This document shows positions 43,242 to 51,277 of a DNA stretch of 64,000 nucleotides, in pieces. The stretch is from Frankiales bacterium. Lineage in GTDB: Bacteria; Actinomycetota; Actinomycetes; S36-B12; CAIYMF01. Below the pieces are notes generated by a model. It ran no database searches. It was not told where the DNA came from and worked only from the letters and a program-made list of their open reading frames with translations. Positions within the stretch are counted from its first letter, which is position 1; each line of letters starts with the position of its first letter. Location of the stretch: the NCBI GenBank assembly GCA_016125335.1, contig WGLY01000003.1, positions 62,001 through 126,000 of the forward strand, written 5' to 3'. The position numbers and the translations under genes are program-made.

Positions 43242-44230
43242 GCGCCGGCGACGAGGACGACCGCGTGGCGTCCGTGCCGGCGCAGGCGCGGCGCGACGAC
43301 GGGCAGGCCGCGGTGACGGAGCCCGTCACCGACGGGACCGGCGACGAGACCGGCACCACCACCGAGACCGAGACCGAGACCGCCACGGGCACGGACAGCG
43401 ACGCCGACGCCGAGCCGGGCCCGGACGCCGACGCCGCGGTCCCCGAGCAGCGCACCTCGCGGTGGGGACCCGAGCAGCGCCGCCGCGAGCGCGAGCTCAT
43501 CGACGTCATCGCCTCGACCCCGCCGGACGACCCGGCACGCCGCCGGGCACGCGACGAGCTGGTCACGCTGCACCTGCCGCTGGTGCAGTACCTGGCGCGG
43601 CGCTTCCGCGACCGCGGCGAGCCGCTCGAGGACCTCGTGCAGGTGGGCACGATCGGACTGATCAAGGCCGTCGACAGGTTCGAGCCCGAGCGCGGGCTCG
43701 AGCTCTCGACGTACGCCACGCCCACGATCGTGGGCGAGATCAAGCGCCACTTCCGCGACAAGGGCTGGGCCATCCGCGTGCCCCGCCGGCTCCAGGAGCT
43801 GCGCATCGCGCTGGGCCGGGCCACCGCCGAGCTCGCGCAGAAGACCGGGCACTCGCCGACGGTGGCCGAGCTCGCCGCGCACCTCGAGATCACCGAGGAC
43901 GAGGTGATCGAGGGGCTCGAGGGGGCGCAGGCCTACAGCACCCACAGCCTCGACGCCCAGCTCGGCGACGGCAGCGACGACGGGGTGAGCCTGGCCGACC
44001 GGCTCGGGGCGGACGACGTCGACCTCGAGGCGGTGGAGTACCGCGAGTCGCTCAAGCCGCTGCTGGCCGCGCTGCCCTCGCGCGAGCGGCGGATCCTCGC
44101 CCTGCGCTTCTTCCACGGCATGACGCAGAGCCAGATCGCGGAGGAGGTCGGGATCTCGCAGATGCACGTGTCGCGGCTGCTGGCCCGCTCGCTGGCCACC
44201 CTGCGCGAGGGCATGACGCAGGACGACTGA
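43238..44230 (+). CDS. SigB/SigF/SigG-family RNA polymerase sigma factor
   Basis: An alternative sigma factor of 330 residues. Region 2 is LHLPLVQYLARRFRDRGEPLEDLVQVGTIGL with the -10 reading block STYATPTIVGEIKRHFRDKGW. Region 3 covers LAQKTGHSPTVAELAAHLEI, and region 4 ends in FHGMTQSQIAEEVGISQMHVSRLL. The first 75 residues are an unusual acidic extension with a TETETETATGTDSDADAE repeat, absent from typical SigF. The ATG overlaps the stop of the anti-sigma gene. In relatives this class controls stress, sporulation or motility genes. Confidence 0.93.
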   Translation: MSAGDEDDRVASVPAQARRDDGQAAVTEPVTDGTGDETGTTTETETETATGTDSDADAEPGPDADAAVPEQRTSRWGPEQRRRERELIDVIASTPPDDPARRRARDELVTLHLPLVQYLARRFRDRGEPLEDLVQVGTIGLIKAVDRFEPERGLELSTYATPTIVGEIKRHFRDKGWAIRVPRRLQELRIALGRATAELAQKTGHSPTVAELAAHLEITEDEVIEGLEGAQAYSTHSLDAQLGDGSDDGVSLADRLGADDVDLEAVEYRESLKPLLAALPSRERRILALRFFHGMTQSQIAEEVGISQMHVSRLLARSLATLREGMTQDD

Positions 44231-44276
44231 GACCCGGGGACGGGCTCCTCGCCCTGCCTGTCCCGCTCGGCTCGAC

Positions 44277-44708
44277 CTAGCGGTCGAGCTCCTCGCCGAG
44301 CGCCGGGCTCACCACGAGCGCGATCCCGAGCACCGACACCGCGAGCACGGCGTACCCCACCCGATGGGTGAGGTCGCCGTCCCCCTGGGTGAGCGTCCAG
44401 CCCACCACGAGGCCGAACAGCTGGATGACGCCGAAGGGCGTGCGCGCCGCGCGGCGCCGCTGCGCGAGGGCCCGGCCGCACACGGCGATCCCCGCGGCGA
44501 AGGCCAGGTAGATCACGGCGAGCACCGGCGTGGCGGCCACCGAGCCCGGTTCGCGTGCGCCGGACACCACGATGCCCACGGTGTAGCCGACGATGGCCAG
44601 CGCCTCCACCCAGGCCACCACCACGGCGGCGAGCAGCGCGCCCGGCATCCGCCGGCCGGCACCGGCCGGAGCCGCGGTCGGCTCGTCCTCGGGGTCGTGT
44701 CGGGCCAC
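44277..44708 (-). CDS. Hypothetical membrane protein
   Basis: A 143-residue protein with four hydrophobic segments (LLAAVVVAWVEALAIVGYTVGIVV, VLAVIYLAFAAGIAVCG, FGVIQLFGLVVGWTL, VGYAVLAVSVLGIALVV) and a short acidic N-terminus. Small four-helix proteins like this are common in actinobacteria and have no assigned role. The GTG at 44708 was chosen over an ATG at 44747 because the longer form runs close to the divergent lipid-kinase gene. No motif suggests an enzyme. Confidence 0.75.
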   Translation of the reverse strand: MARHDPEDEPTAAPAGAGRRMPGALLAAVVVAWVEALAIVGYTVGIVVSGAREPGSVAATPVLAVIYLAFAAGIAVCGRALAQRRRAARTPFGVIQLFGLVVGWTLTQGDGDLTHRVGYAVLAVSVLGIALVVSPALGEELDR

Positions 44709-44763
44709 GCGGCCACCCTGCCAGACGCCGGGGCGCCCCGGCGTCACCGGTTACCCTCGTCCC

Positions 44764-45702
44764 GTGCGTGGTCTGCTGGTGGTCAACCCGAGGGCCACGA
44801 CCACGAGCGCCCGCACCCGTGAGGTGATCGTCCACGCGCTCTCCTCCGCGCTCGACCTCGACGTCGCCGACACCACCCACCGCCGCCACGCCACCGCGCT
44901 GGCCCGGCAGGCGCGCCGCGACGGGCTCGACGTCGTCCTCACGCTCGGCGGCGACGGCACTGTCAACGAGGTGGTCAACGGGCTGCTCGCCGACGGCCCC
45001 GGCCACGACGTGCCCACCCTGGGCACCGTCCCCGGCGGCAGCGCCAACGTCTTCGCCCGGTCGATCGGGCTGCCGGAGGACCCGGTCGAGGCCACGGGCG
45101 CGCTGATCGAGTCGATCGAGCACAAGCGCTCGCGCACCATCGGCCTGGGCACCGCCGCCTACGACGGACGCACCCGGTGGTTCCTGTGCAACGCGGGCCT
45201 CGGCGTCGACGCCGAGATCGTCGAGGAGATGGAGCGCCAGCGGGCCGAGGGCAAGGAGGCCACGCCGGCGCGCTACTTCCAGACCGCCGTGCGCCAGGTG
45301 CTGCTGCGCACCGAGCGGCGCGAGCCCGCGCTCACCGTCCGCCGGGCCGGGGTCGCCGACGTCGAGGGCCTGTTCCTCACGATCATCGCCAACTCCTCGC
45401 CGTGGACCTTCCTCGGCCCGCTGCCGGTCGACCCCTGCCCGCACGCGTCCTTCGACACCGGGCTCGACGTGTTCGCCCCGCGCAGCCTCGCGGTGCTCCA
45501 CGCCCTCGGCCACGTGCGGCAGATGCTGGTGCGGCGCCCCCGCCGCTACCCGTTCGGCGGCCTGCTCACCCTGCACGACCAGTCCGAGCTCGAGGTGCTC
45601 GCCTCGCGGCCGACGTCGCTGCAGATCGACGGGGAGGCGGTGGGCGCCGTGGCGTCGGTCACGTTCCGTTCGCGCCCCCGCGCGCTCAGCGTGCTCGTGT
45701 AG
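44764..45702 (+). CDS. Diacylglycerol kinase family protein (lipid kinase-like)
   Basis: A 312-residue protein with the DAGK catalytic fold. The ATP-binding block is LTLGGDGTVNEVVNGL and the second is GTVPGGSANVFARSIGLP, both intact. The C-terminal domain (QIDGEAVGAVASVTFRSRPRALSV) is the typical beta sandwich. Such enzymes phosphorylate diacylglycerol or related lipids, or act in glycolipid synthesis, at the inner face of the membrane. It starts with GTG and stands alone, followed by a short stem at 45711-45724. The lipid substrate cannot be read from sequence. Confidence 0.9.
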   Translation: MRGLLVVNPRATTTSARTREVIVHALSSALDLDVADTTHRRHATALARQARRDGLDVVLTLGGDGTVNEVVNGLLADGPGHDVPTLGTVPGGSANVFARSIGLPEDPVEATGALIESIEHKRSRTIGLGTAAYDGRTRWFLCNAGLGVDAEIVEEMERQRAEGKEATPARYFQTAVRQVLLRTERREPALTVRRAGVADVEGLFLTIIANSSPWTFLGPLPVDPCPHASFDTGLDVFAPRSLAVLHALGHVRQMLVRRPRRYPFGGLLTLHDQSELEVLASRPTSLQIDGEAVGAVASVTFRSRPRALSVLV

Positions 45703-45710
45703 GCGGGGCC

Positions 45711-45724
45711 GGCGGAGTTCCGCC
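45711..45724 (+). terminator. Small hairpin after the lipid kinase gene
   Basis: GGCGGA and TCCGCC pair perfectly around a 2-base gap, 9 bp after the stop. Short for a terminator and without a T tract. Confidence 0.3.
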
Positions 45725-45730
45725 ACTCTC

Positions 45731-45746
45731 TGTGAGCAAGGTGACA
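45731..45746. promoter_or_regulatory. Candidate Crp/Fnr-type site upstream of whiB1
   Basis: TGTGA-GCAAGG-TGACA matches the Crp consensus TGTGA-N6-TCACA at 9 of 10 positions. It lies about 240 bp before the whiB1 start. Crp-family control of whiB1 is established in mycobacteria; whether this site is used here is inference. Confidence 0.35.
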
Positions 45747-45942
45747 GCGGTTCAGAGCGTGCTCTCAGCGAAAAGTCTGGACGCGGCCCCCGCGGTGTGT
45801 GAGGGTCGTACCCGTCGGCCGGCCCCGCTCGGGCGTGCCGGCGTCCACGCGCGCTCCGTCGACGGCGACCTGCCGCCGGGCCGCGCGCGGGGACGGGCTC
45901 GTGACGGCATTCACAAGGTGCCGGAGCGGACCCCCGCACCCA

Positions 45943-45966
45943 CCGGGAGCAACCCCCCGCTCCCGG
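45943..45966 (+). promoter_or_regulatory. Leader hairpin directly before the whiB1 ribosome binding site
   Basis: CCGGGAGC at 45943-45950 pairs with GCTCCCGG at 45959-45966 around an 8-base loop rich in C. The AGGAGG site begins 6 bases later, so the stem could affect whiB1 translation or mRNA stability. Confidence 0.45.
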
Positions 45967-45986
45967 CTCACCAGGAGGACGCACGC

Positions 45987-46244
45987 ATGGACTGGCGCCA
46001 CGAGGCAGCCTGCCGTGACGAGGACCCGGAGCTGTTCTTCCCGATCGGGAACACCGGCCCGGCACTCATGCAGATCGAGGAGGCGAAGGCCGTGTGCCGT
46101 CGCTGCCCCGTGATGGAGACGTGCCTGGCCTGGGCCCTCGAGAGCGGCCAGGACGCCGGTGTCTGGGGCGGGCTGTCGGAGGACGAGCGCCGCGCTCTCA
46201 AGCGCCGCAACGCCCGCGCCCGCGCAGCCCGCGCAGGCCTGTAG
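45987..46244 (+). CDS. whiB1: WhiB-family iron-sulfur transcription factor WhiB1
   Basis: An 85-residue regulator that binds a nitric-oxide-sensitive [4Fe-4S] cluster and the main sigma factor. The four cysteines are Cys9, Cys37, Cys40 and Cys46 (AACRDEDPELFFP and AVCRRCPVMETC). The GVWGG turn at 58-62 and the basic KRRNARARAARAG tail for DNA contact are present. The length and the FFPIGNTGPAL segment point to WhiB1 rather than other paralogues. It has a strong AGGAGG and a long leader of up to 280 bp with a Crp-like site and a hairpin. A perfect terminator follows. Confidence 0.95.
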   Translation: MDWRHEAACRDEDPELFFPIGNTGPALMQIEEAKAVCRRCPVMETCLAWALESGQDAGVWGGLSEDERRALKRRNARARAARAGL

Positions 46245-46258
46245 AGACCGACGTCGCA

Positions 46259-46290
46259 GGAGGGCCGGGACCACAGGGTCCCGGCCCTCC
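46259..46290. terminator. Bidirectional terminator between whiB1 and the histidine kinase gene
   Basis: GGAGGGCCGGGACC at 46259-46272 pairs perfectly over 14 bp with GGTCCCGGCCCTCC at 46277-46290 around the loop ACAG. It serves the convergent whiB1 and kinase genes. Confidence 0.85.
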
Positions 46291-46322
46291 GCGCGTGTCC
46301 TGACCCGCCCGACCCGGTCCGG

Positions 46323-47762
46323 TCAGCGCCCCAGCGGCACGACCACCTGGGCGCGCGTGCCGCGCCCGTCCGGGCCCGGTCCCAGCTCCAGCGTCCCGCC
46401 GAGCTCCTCGGTCACCAGCGTGCGCACGATCTGCAGTCCCAGGCGGTGGGTGGCGAACGGGTCGGCGCCCTCGGGGAGGCCGGGCCCCTCGTCGTCGACG
46501 GACACCGAGAGCCGGCCGTCCTCGCGCGCGGCGACCAGCCGCACGTCGGCGCCCTTGCCGTGCTCCACGGCGTTCTGCAGCAGCTCGCCGAGGGCCATCG
46601 CCAGCGGGGTGACCACCTCGGCGGACAGGATGCCGAAGGAGCCCACCCGGGTGACCGACACCGCGCGCGAGGTGACGGCCATGTCGCGCACGAGCGCGAC
46701 GAGCCGGTCGGCGATCTCGTCGGCGTCGACCTTCTCCCCCGGGGTGTGCGCGAGCGTCTCGTGCACCGCGGCGATCGCGCCGACGCGGCGCACGGCCTCC
46801 TCGAGAGCGGCCCTGGCCTCCGGGGTGTCGATGCGGCGCGCCTGGAGCCGCAGCAGGGCGGCGACGGTCTGCAGGTTGTTCTTCACGCGGTGGTGGATCT
46901 CGCGGATGGTGGCGTCCTTGCTCAGGATCTGCCGGTCGCGGCGCCGGATCTCGGTGGCGTCGCGCACCAGCACCAGCGCCCCCACGTGCACGCCGGACCG
47001 GCGCAGCGGCACGCCGCGCAGGGTCACCACGGCACCCGCGTTCTCCACCTCGGCGCCGCCGGCCGCGCGGCCGGACGCGACCACGGCCAGCGCCTCGTCG
47101 ACCGGTCCCGGCCGGCGCGCGAGCTTGGCGCTCGTGCGGGCGAGGTGCACGCCGAGCAGGTCGGTCGCCAGCCCGAGCCGGTGGTAGGCCGAGCGGGCGT
47201 TGGGGCTGGCGAAGACGACCATCCCGTCGGGGTCGACGCGCACGAGCCCGTCCCCCACACGGGGCGGAGAGCCGGTGCGGGCCAGCGGCTGCGCGGGCGG
47301 GAACGTGCCGTCCACCACCATCACGGCCAGCTCGTCGGCCGCCTCGAGGTAGTGCTGCTCGAGCGCCCCGACGTCGCGGCCGGACAGCCCGGAGTGGCGC
47401 TCCACGACGCCGAGCAGCCGGCCGGACCGGATGACCGGGATCGCCTCCACGGGCGCCGGCCCGGACACGCCGCGGTCGGCCACGACGGCCCGCGCGGCCA
47501 CCGCGCGGTCGAGCAGGGGACGGCGTCCCCGCGCGGCGTACTGGCCCACGATGTCGTCGAAGAGCACGGTCGGCCCGGTGGTGGGACGCACCTGGTCCGC
47601 CGCCACGAAGCCGCCGCCGTGCCACGTGGGCAGCCAGAGCACGAGGTCGGCGAAGGCGAGGTCCGAGAGCAGGGTCCAGTCCGCGACCAGGGCGCGCAGG
47701 TGGTCGAGGTCGGCCTCGGACAGGTCCGTCCGGTCCCGCGCGACGTCGTCGAACCTGGCCAC
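46323..47762 (-). CDS. pdtaS: PdtaS-type sensor histidine kinase (HisKA_2)
   Basis: A cytosolic histidine kinase of 479 residues. Residues 1-150 form a GAF-like input domain and about 165-275 a PAS-like domain (GLVRVDPDGMVVFASPNARSAY). The HisKA_2 dimerisation block is REIHHRVKNNLQTVAALLRL, with the phospho-histidine at 290 or 291. The ATPase domain has LGELLQNAVEHG and DDEGPGLP. This layout is that of PdtaS, whose partner PdtaR carries an RNA-binding ANTAR domain; no such gene lies in the window. It starts with GTG. The ligand is not evident. Confidence 0.88.
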   Translation of the reverse strand: MARFDDVARDRTDLSEADLDHLRALVADWTLLSDLAFADLVLWLPTWHGGGFVAADQVRPTTGPTVLFDDIVGQYAARGRRPLLDRAVAARAVVADRGVSGPAPVEAIPVIRSGRLLGVVERHSGLSGRDVGALEQHYLEAADELAVMVVDGTFPPAQPLARTGSPPRVGDGLVRVDPDGMVVFASPNARSAYHRLGLATDLLGVHLARTSAKLARRPGPVDEALAVVASGRAAGGAEVENAGAVVTLRGVPLRRSGVHVGALVLVRDATEIRRRDRQILSKDATIREIHHRVKNNLQTVAALLRLQARRIDTPEARAALEEAVRRVGAIAAVHETLAHTPGEKVDADEIADRLVALVRDMAVTSRAVSVTRVGSFGILSAEVVTPLAMALGELLQNAVEHGKGADVRLVAAREDGRLSVSVDDEGPGLPEGADPFATHRLGLQIVRTLVTEELGGTLELGPGPDGRGTRAQVVVPLGR

Positions 47763-47875
47763 GCCGCAACGCTACTGGTCCACCGCAGGGCGGGCGGCAC
47801 CGCGCGCGCGGGAACCAGGTCGACGCCGCGGCCCGCGGCAGGCGACCATCGCCGCACCAGGACAGGGGGTACCTC

Positions 47876-48700
47876 GTGGAGCTGCGCACCTCGCCCGACG
47901 CCCGGGCGTTCCTCGCGGAGACAGCGGCCTACCGCGCCGCCGACCCGGTACGCACCAACGTGCTCGGGTCGGTGGCGACCGGCGTGGCGCAGGGCCGGCG
48001 CTACGAGAGCGAGACGTGGTACGTCGTCGAGCACGACGGCGCGGTGGCCGGCGCGGCGCTGTGGACCGAGCCCTACCGCCTGCTCGTCGGGCCCATGGAC
48101 GCCGCTGCCGCGGACGCGCTCGCGGCGGGGATCCTCGCCTCGGGCCGCCGTCCGCCCGGCGTCATCGGCCCCTCCGAGGTCGCCCACCGGGTCGCCGCGT
48201 CGGCCGGCTGGGTCACCGCCCCGCGGATGCGCGAACGGCTGCTCGTGCTCGGCGAGTTCGTCCCGGCCGCCGGGGTGCCCGGCGAAGCCCGGGCGCTCGG
48301 CGAGGACGACGTCGACCTCGCCGCCGACTGGATGCGCCGGTTCGCCGAGGACGCCGGGACCTTCCTGCCGGACCCGCGCGAGTCCGTGCTCGCCCGGCTG
48401 GACAGCTTCCGCTTCTGGGAGGTCGACGGCGTCCCGGTGTCGATGGCCGGGCACGCGCCCCTCGTGGACTACCCCGGCGGCGCGGTCGCGCGGATCGGGC
48501 CGGTCTACACGCCGGCCGAGCACCGCCGGCAGGGCTACGCCGCGGCGGTCACCTCCGCGGTGGTGGCCGACGTCCTCGGGCGCGCGAGCACCGTGATGCT
48601 CTACACCGACGCCGCCAACCCCACGAGCAACGGCGTCTACGAGCGGCTCGGCTTCGCCGTGGTCGCCGAGGTCGCCGACCTCGACGTGACAGGACCCTGA
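47876..48700 (+). CDS. GNAT family N-acetyltransferase (two-lobed)
   Basis: A 274-residue protein. Residues 1-130 are a degenerate GNAT-like lobe (VVEHDGAVAGAALWTEPYRLLVG). The C-terminal lobe is complete, with GPVYTPAEHRRQGYAAAVTSAV as the acetyl-CoA loop and NPTSNGVYERLGF as the closing block. It starts with GTG and is divergent from the PdtaS-like gene. The end lies 33 bp before the next gene on the same strand. The acceptor is unknown. Confidence 0.85.
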   Translation: MELRTSPDARAFLAETAAYRAADPVRTNVLGSVATGVAQGRRYESETWYVVEHDGAVAGAALWTEPYRLLVGPMDAAAADALAAGILASGRRPPGVIGPSEVAHRVAASAGWVTAPRMRERLLVLGEFVPAAGVPGEARALGEDDVDLAADWMRRFAEDAGTFLPDPRESVLARLDSFRFWEVDGVPVSMAGHAPLVDYPGGAVARIGPVYTPAEHRRQGYAAAVTSAVVADVLGRASTVMLYTDAANPTSNGVYERLGFAVVAEVADLDVTGP

Positions 48701-48710
48701 CCCCGCTCGT

Positions 48711-48722
48711 TACCCGCGGGTA
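48711..48722. promoter_or_regulatory. 12-bp perfect palindrome before the TPP enzyme gene
   Basis: TACCCGCGGGTA lies between the acetyltransferase stop (48700) and the ATG at 48734. Perfect symmetry and this position suggest a binding site for a dimeric regulator, probably over the promoter. No regulator gene is adjacent. Confidence 0.45.
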
Positions 48723-48733
48723 GGTTGTCGGCC

Positions 48734-50413
48734 ATGACGGACGAGACCCTCCACGGCCACGGCGGCACGCACGCGGTGGCGGCCGCCGCCGCGCACGGCG
48801 TCACCACGATGTTCACCCTCTCCGGGGCGCACGTGTTCCCGCTCTACGACGCCGCCGTCGGCGGCAAGGAGGGCGTCGCGTCCGGGCAGGCGCCGTTGCG
48901 GCTGGTCGACGTGCGCCACGAGCAGACCGCCGTGTTCGCCGCCGAGGGCACCGCCAAGCTCACCCGCACGCCCGGGCTCGCGGTGGTCACCGCGGGTCCC
49001 GGCGTCACCAACGCCGTCAGCGGCATCACCACCGCGCACTTCAACGGCTCGCCGCTCGTGGTGCTGGGCGGGCGCTCGCCGGACAACCGCTGGGGCTCCG
49101 GGGCGCTCCAGGAGCTCGACCAGCCGCCGCTGCTCGCCCCGGTCACCAAGCACGCGGCGACCGTGCACGACCCCGCTGCGGTCGGGTCCGCGGTCGCCGA
49201 CGCGTTCGCCACGGCCGCCGCGCCCCACCGCGGGCCGGTGTTCCTCGACGTCCCGATGGACGTGCTCTTCTCCTACGCCGACTCCCCGGCCCCGGTCGCG
49301 GCGGCTCCCGCCCCCCAGGCGCCGGACCCCGACGACGTCGACGAGGCGGTGCGGCTGCTCGCCGAGGCCGCGCACCCGGTGCTCGTGCTGGGCGGTGACG
49401 TCTGGGCGGGTGGCGCGGAGGACGCCGCCGTGCGCCTGGCCGAGGGGGCCGGCATCCCGGTGATCGCCAACGGCATGGGGCGCGGCGTCCTCCCCGCCCG
49501 GCACCCATTGCTGGTCACCCGGGCCCGCGGCGCCGCGTTCGCCGGCGCCGACGTCGTCGTCGTGGTGGGCACGCCGCTGGACTTCCGCCTCGGCTACGGC
49601 GTCTTCGGGGGCAAGGACGGGTCCGCGCCGGCGCGCGTGGTGCACGTCGTCGACGCACCGGACCAGCTCGCGGCGCACCTCGAGCTCGGCGCGGGCGTCG
49701 TCGGCGACCTCGGGCTCGCCCTCGACGCCCTGCGCGAGGGCCTCGAGCACCAGCTGCGGACGCCGTCGTACGCCGACTGGGCCGGGCACCTCGCCGGCAT
49801 CGCGGCGGCGGCGCTCGACAAGGACGCCGACGACCTGCGCAGCGACCGCGACCCCATCCACCCGGCCCGCATCTACGGCGAGCTGCTGCCCCGCCTCGCC
49901 GAGGACGCCGTCGTCATCGGCGACGGCGGCGACTTCGTCTCCTACGCCGGCAGGTACGTCGAGCCGTCCCGCCCCGGCGGCTGGCTCGACCCCGGCCCCT
50001 ACGGGTGCCTCGGCACCGGGCTCGGGTACGCAGTGGCGGCGCGCGTCGCCCGGCCCTCCAGCCAGGTGGTGCTGCTGCTCGGCGACGGCGCGGCCGGGTT
50101 CTCGCTGATGGACGTCGACACCCTCGTGCGCCACGGGCTGCCCGTGGTGATGGTCGTGGGCAACAACGGCATCTGGGGCCTGGAGAAGCACCCCATGCAG
50201 TTCCTGTACTCCTACGACGTGGCGGCCGAGCTGACCCCGGGCACCCGCTACGACCAGGTGGTCACCGCGCTCGGCGGGGGCGGCGAGACGGTCACCGACC
50301 CGGCCGAGGTCGGGCCCGCGCTCGACCGCGCGTTCGCCAGCGGGATCCCCTACCTCGTCAACGTGCTCACGGACCCGGCGATCGCCTACCCGCGCTCGAC
50401 CACCGGGATCTGA
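48734..50413 (+). CDS. Thiamine diphosphate-dependent enzyme, acetolactate synthase-like
   Basis: A 559-residue enzyme of the acetolactate synthase/oxalyl-CoA decarboxylase superfamily. The N-terminal domain carries the activating glutamate in DVRHEQTAVFAAEGTAKLTR. The middle domain is the FAD/ADP-type fold. The C-terminal domain has the TPP motif from GDGAAGFSLMD to VVGNN. The ilvN small subunit is absent and no branched-chain genes are near, so it is unlikely to be the main biosynthetic enzyme. Actinobacterial relatives sit near acyl-CoA genes. The ATG at 48734 is used; a TTG three codons upstream is possible. A palindrome precedes it. Confidence 0.85.
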   Translation: MTDETLHGHGGTHAVAAAAAHGVTTMFTLSGAHVFPLYDAAVGGKEGVASGQAPLRLVDVRHEQTAVFAAEGTAKLTRTPGLAVVTAGPGVTNAVSGITTAHFNGSPLVVLGGRSPDNRWGSGALQELDQPPLLAPVTKHAATVHDPAAVGSAVADAFATAAAPHRGPVFLDVPMDVLFSYADSPAPVAAAPAPQAPDPDDVDEAVRLLAEAAHPVLVLGGDVWAGGAEDAAVRLAEGAGIPVIANGMGRGVLPARHPLLVTRARGAAFAGADVVVVVGTPLDFRLGYGVFGGKDGSAPARVVHVVDAPDQLAAHLELGAGVVGDLGLALDALREGLEHQLRTPSYADWAGHLAGIAAAALDKDADDLRSDRDPIHPARIYGELLPRLAEDAVVIGDGGDFVSYAGRYVEPSRPGGWLDPGPYGCLGTGLGYAVAARVARPSSQVVLLLGDGAAGFSLMDVDTLVRHGLPVVMVVGNNGIWGLEKHPMQFLYSYDVAAELTPGTRYDQVVTALGGGGETVTDPAEVGPALDRAFASGIPYLVNVLTDPAIAYPRSTTGI

Positions 50414-50440
50414 CCGCGCCGGCCGGGACCGGGTGCGTTC

Positions 50441-50708
50441 ATGACCGCCGGCCCCTCGAACCCCGCTTGCGGGCCGGGCACGGCGTACGAGCGGATCGGC
50501 CACGGCTACGGCGGCCGGCGGCGCGAGGACCCCACCTGGCGTGCCCTCATCGGGTCCGCGCTCGGCCCCGTCGGGTGCTCAACGTCGGCGCGGGCGCCGG
50601 GTCCTACGAGCCCCGCGACCGCGCCGTCGTGGCGGTCGAGCCCTCGCGCGTCATGCTCGCCCAGCGCCCGCCGGGCAGCGCGCCCGCCTCTCGGGCCGTG
50701 GCCGATGC
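50441..50708 (+). pseudogene. SAM-dependent methyltransferase, frameshifted and truncated
   Basis: The N-terminal part of a class I methyltransferase. Frame one gives TAYERIGHGYGGRRREDPTW from ATG 50441. At about 50575 the sense moves to a second frame with VLNVGAGAGSYEPRDRAVVA, the SAM-binding motif I and its acidic follow-up, and then SRVMLAQRPPG. Similarity ends at about 50708 in VADA, where the full-length family would continue for some 150 residues. The DNA that follows has plainly lower GC and different genes, so the junction is likely an insertion or deletion boundary. A fragment at 53841-53912 may be its tail. Confidence 0.72.
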
Positions 50709-50779
50709 GCAACACGGCAAACTACATATGTGAGTGGGGCCCCAATCCCTGGGTCTCCTCAACGCGCGGAGGAGCCCTG

Positions 50780-50992
50780 ATGGCGAGCCAGTCCTGCCCC
50801 ATCCGTGGGGACGAGGTAGAGGTGCCTGCGACCGAAAACAGGTGGGATTCCGACCCCCATGGCCACCTCTCGTACTCGGACGATCACCGCTGCGCGGTCT
50901 GCGGTGTACCTGCCGGTGAACACCCGCTCGCATACGACGTGCAAGGGGATCGGCTGAAGGACGTAGATCACGAGTTCGAGGGCGGGATCTGA
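50780..50992 (+). CDS. Hypothetical small protein with a CxxC pair
   Basis: A 70-residue acidic protein with a GGAGG site before the ATG at 50780. The core is RCAVCGVPAGEHPLAYDV, where a CxxC and a nearby His could bind zinc, and an N-terminal SCPI adds another cysteine. Such mini-proteins are common on actinobacterial phages and integrative elements. The stop overlaps the start of the next gene (TGATG), so it is the first gene of a small operon reaching the UDG homologue. No family was recognised. Confidence 0.68.
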   Translation: MASQSCPIRGDEVEVPATENRWDSDPHGHLSYSDDHRCAVCGVPAGEHPLAYDVQGDRLKDVDHEFEGGI

Positions 50993-51252
50993 TGACCAAG
51001 ATCATGACTCCCCGGACTGACGCAATCGTCAAGGTCTCCCTGGCGCTGGTGCCTGTGGCAGCGTCGCTTGTGGCGTGGAAGTGGCCATCGGCGCGCAAGG
51101 CAGCGACCGTGGTCGCAGTGGCAGCCGCCGCGGCCCCGCTGGCTTTGCCCGCGCCCGAGGGTGCCACTGCGCTGCTGAACGACGGCACGTACTCGTTCGC
51201 GCGGGGCCACGGGACCGGCAGCCACCACGGCGGCGTGAAGGAATGGCTGTGA
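50992..51252 (+). CDS. DUF3761-like membrane or exported small protein
   Basis: An 86-residue protein. Residues 14-30 are hydrophobic (IVKVSLALVPVAASLVAW), followed by a second Ala-rich segment (TVVAVAAAAAPLALPA) that may be a membrane helix or export signal. The C-terminus, ALLNDGTYSFARGHGTGSHHGG, resembles DUF3761, although the usual cysteines are replaced by Leu and Gly. The start overlaps the stop of the upstream gene. It is 25 bp before the UDG homologue. The function is unknown; location at or outside the membrane is likely. Confidence 0.62.
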   Translation: MTKIMTPRTDAIVKVSLALVPVAASLVAWKWPSARKAATVVAVAAAAAPLALPAPEGATALLNDGTYSFARGHGTGSHHGGVKEWL

Positions 51253-51277
51253 GACCGGCTGCGGCTGCCGAGAGTTC

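Noticed and set aside
45752-45765. AGAGC-GT-GCTCT palindrome in the whiB1 leader
   Set aside because: Only 5-bp arms, easily found by chance here, and no positional support apart from the leader itself.
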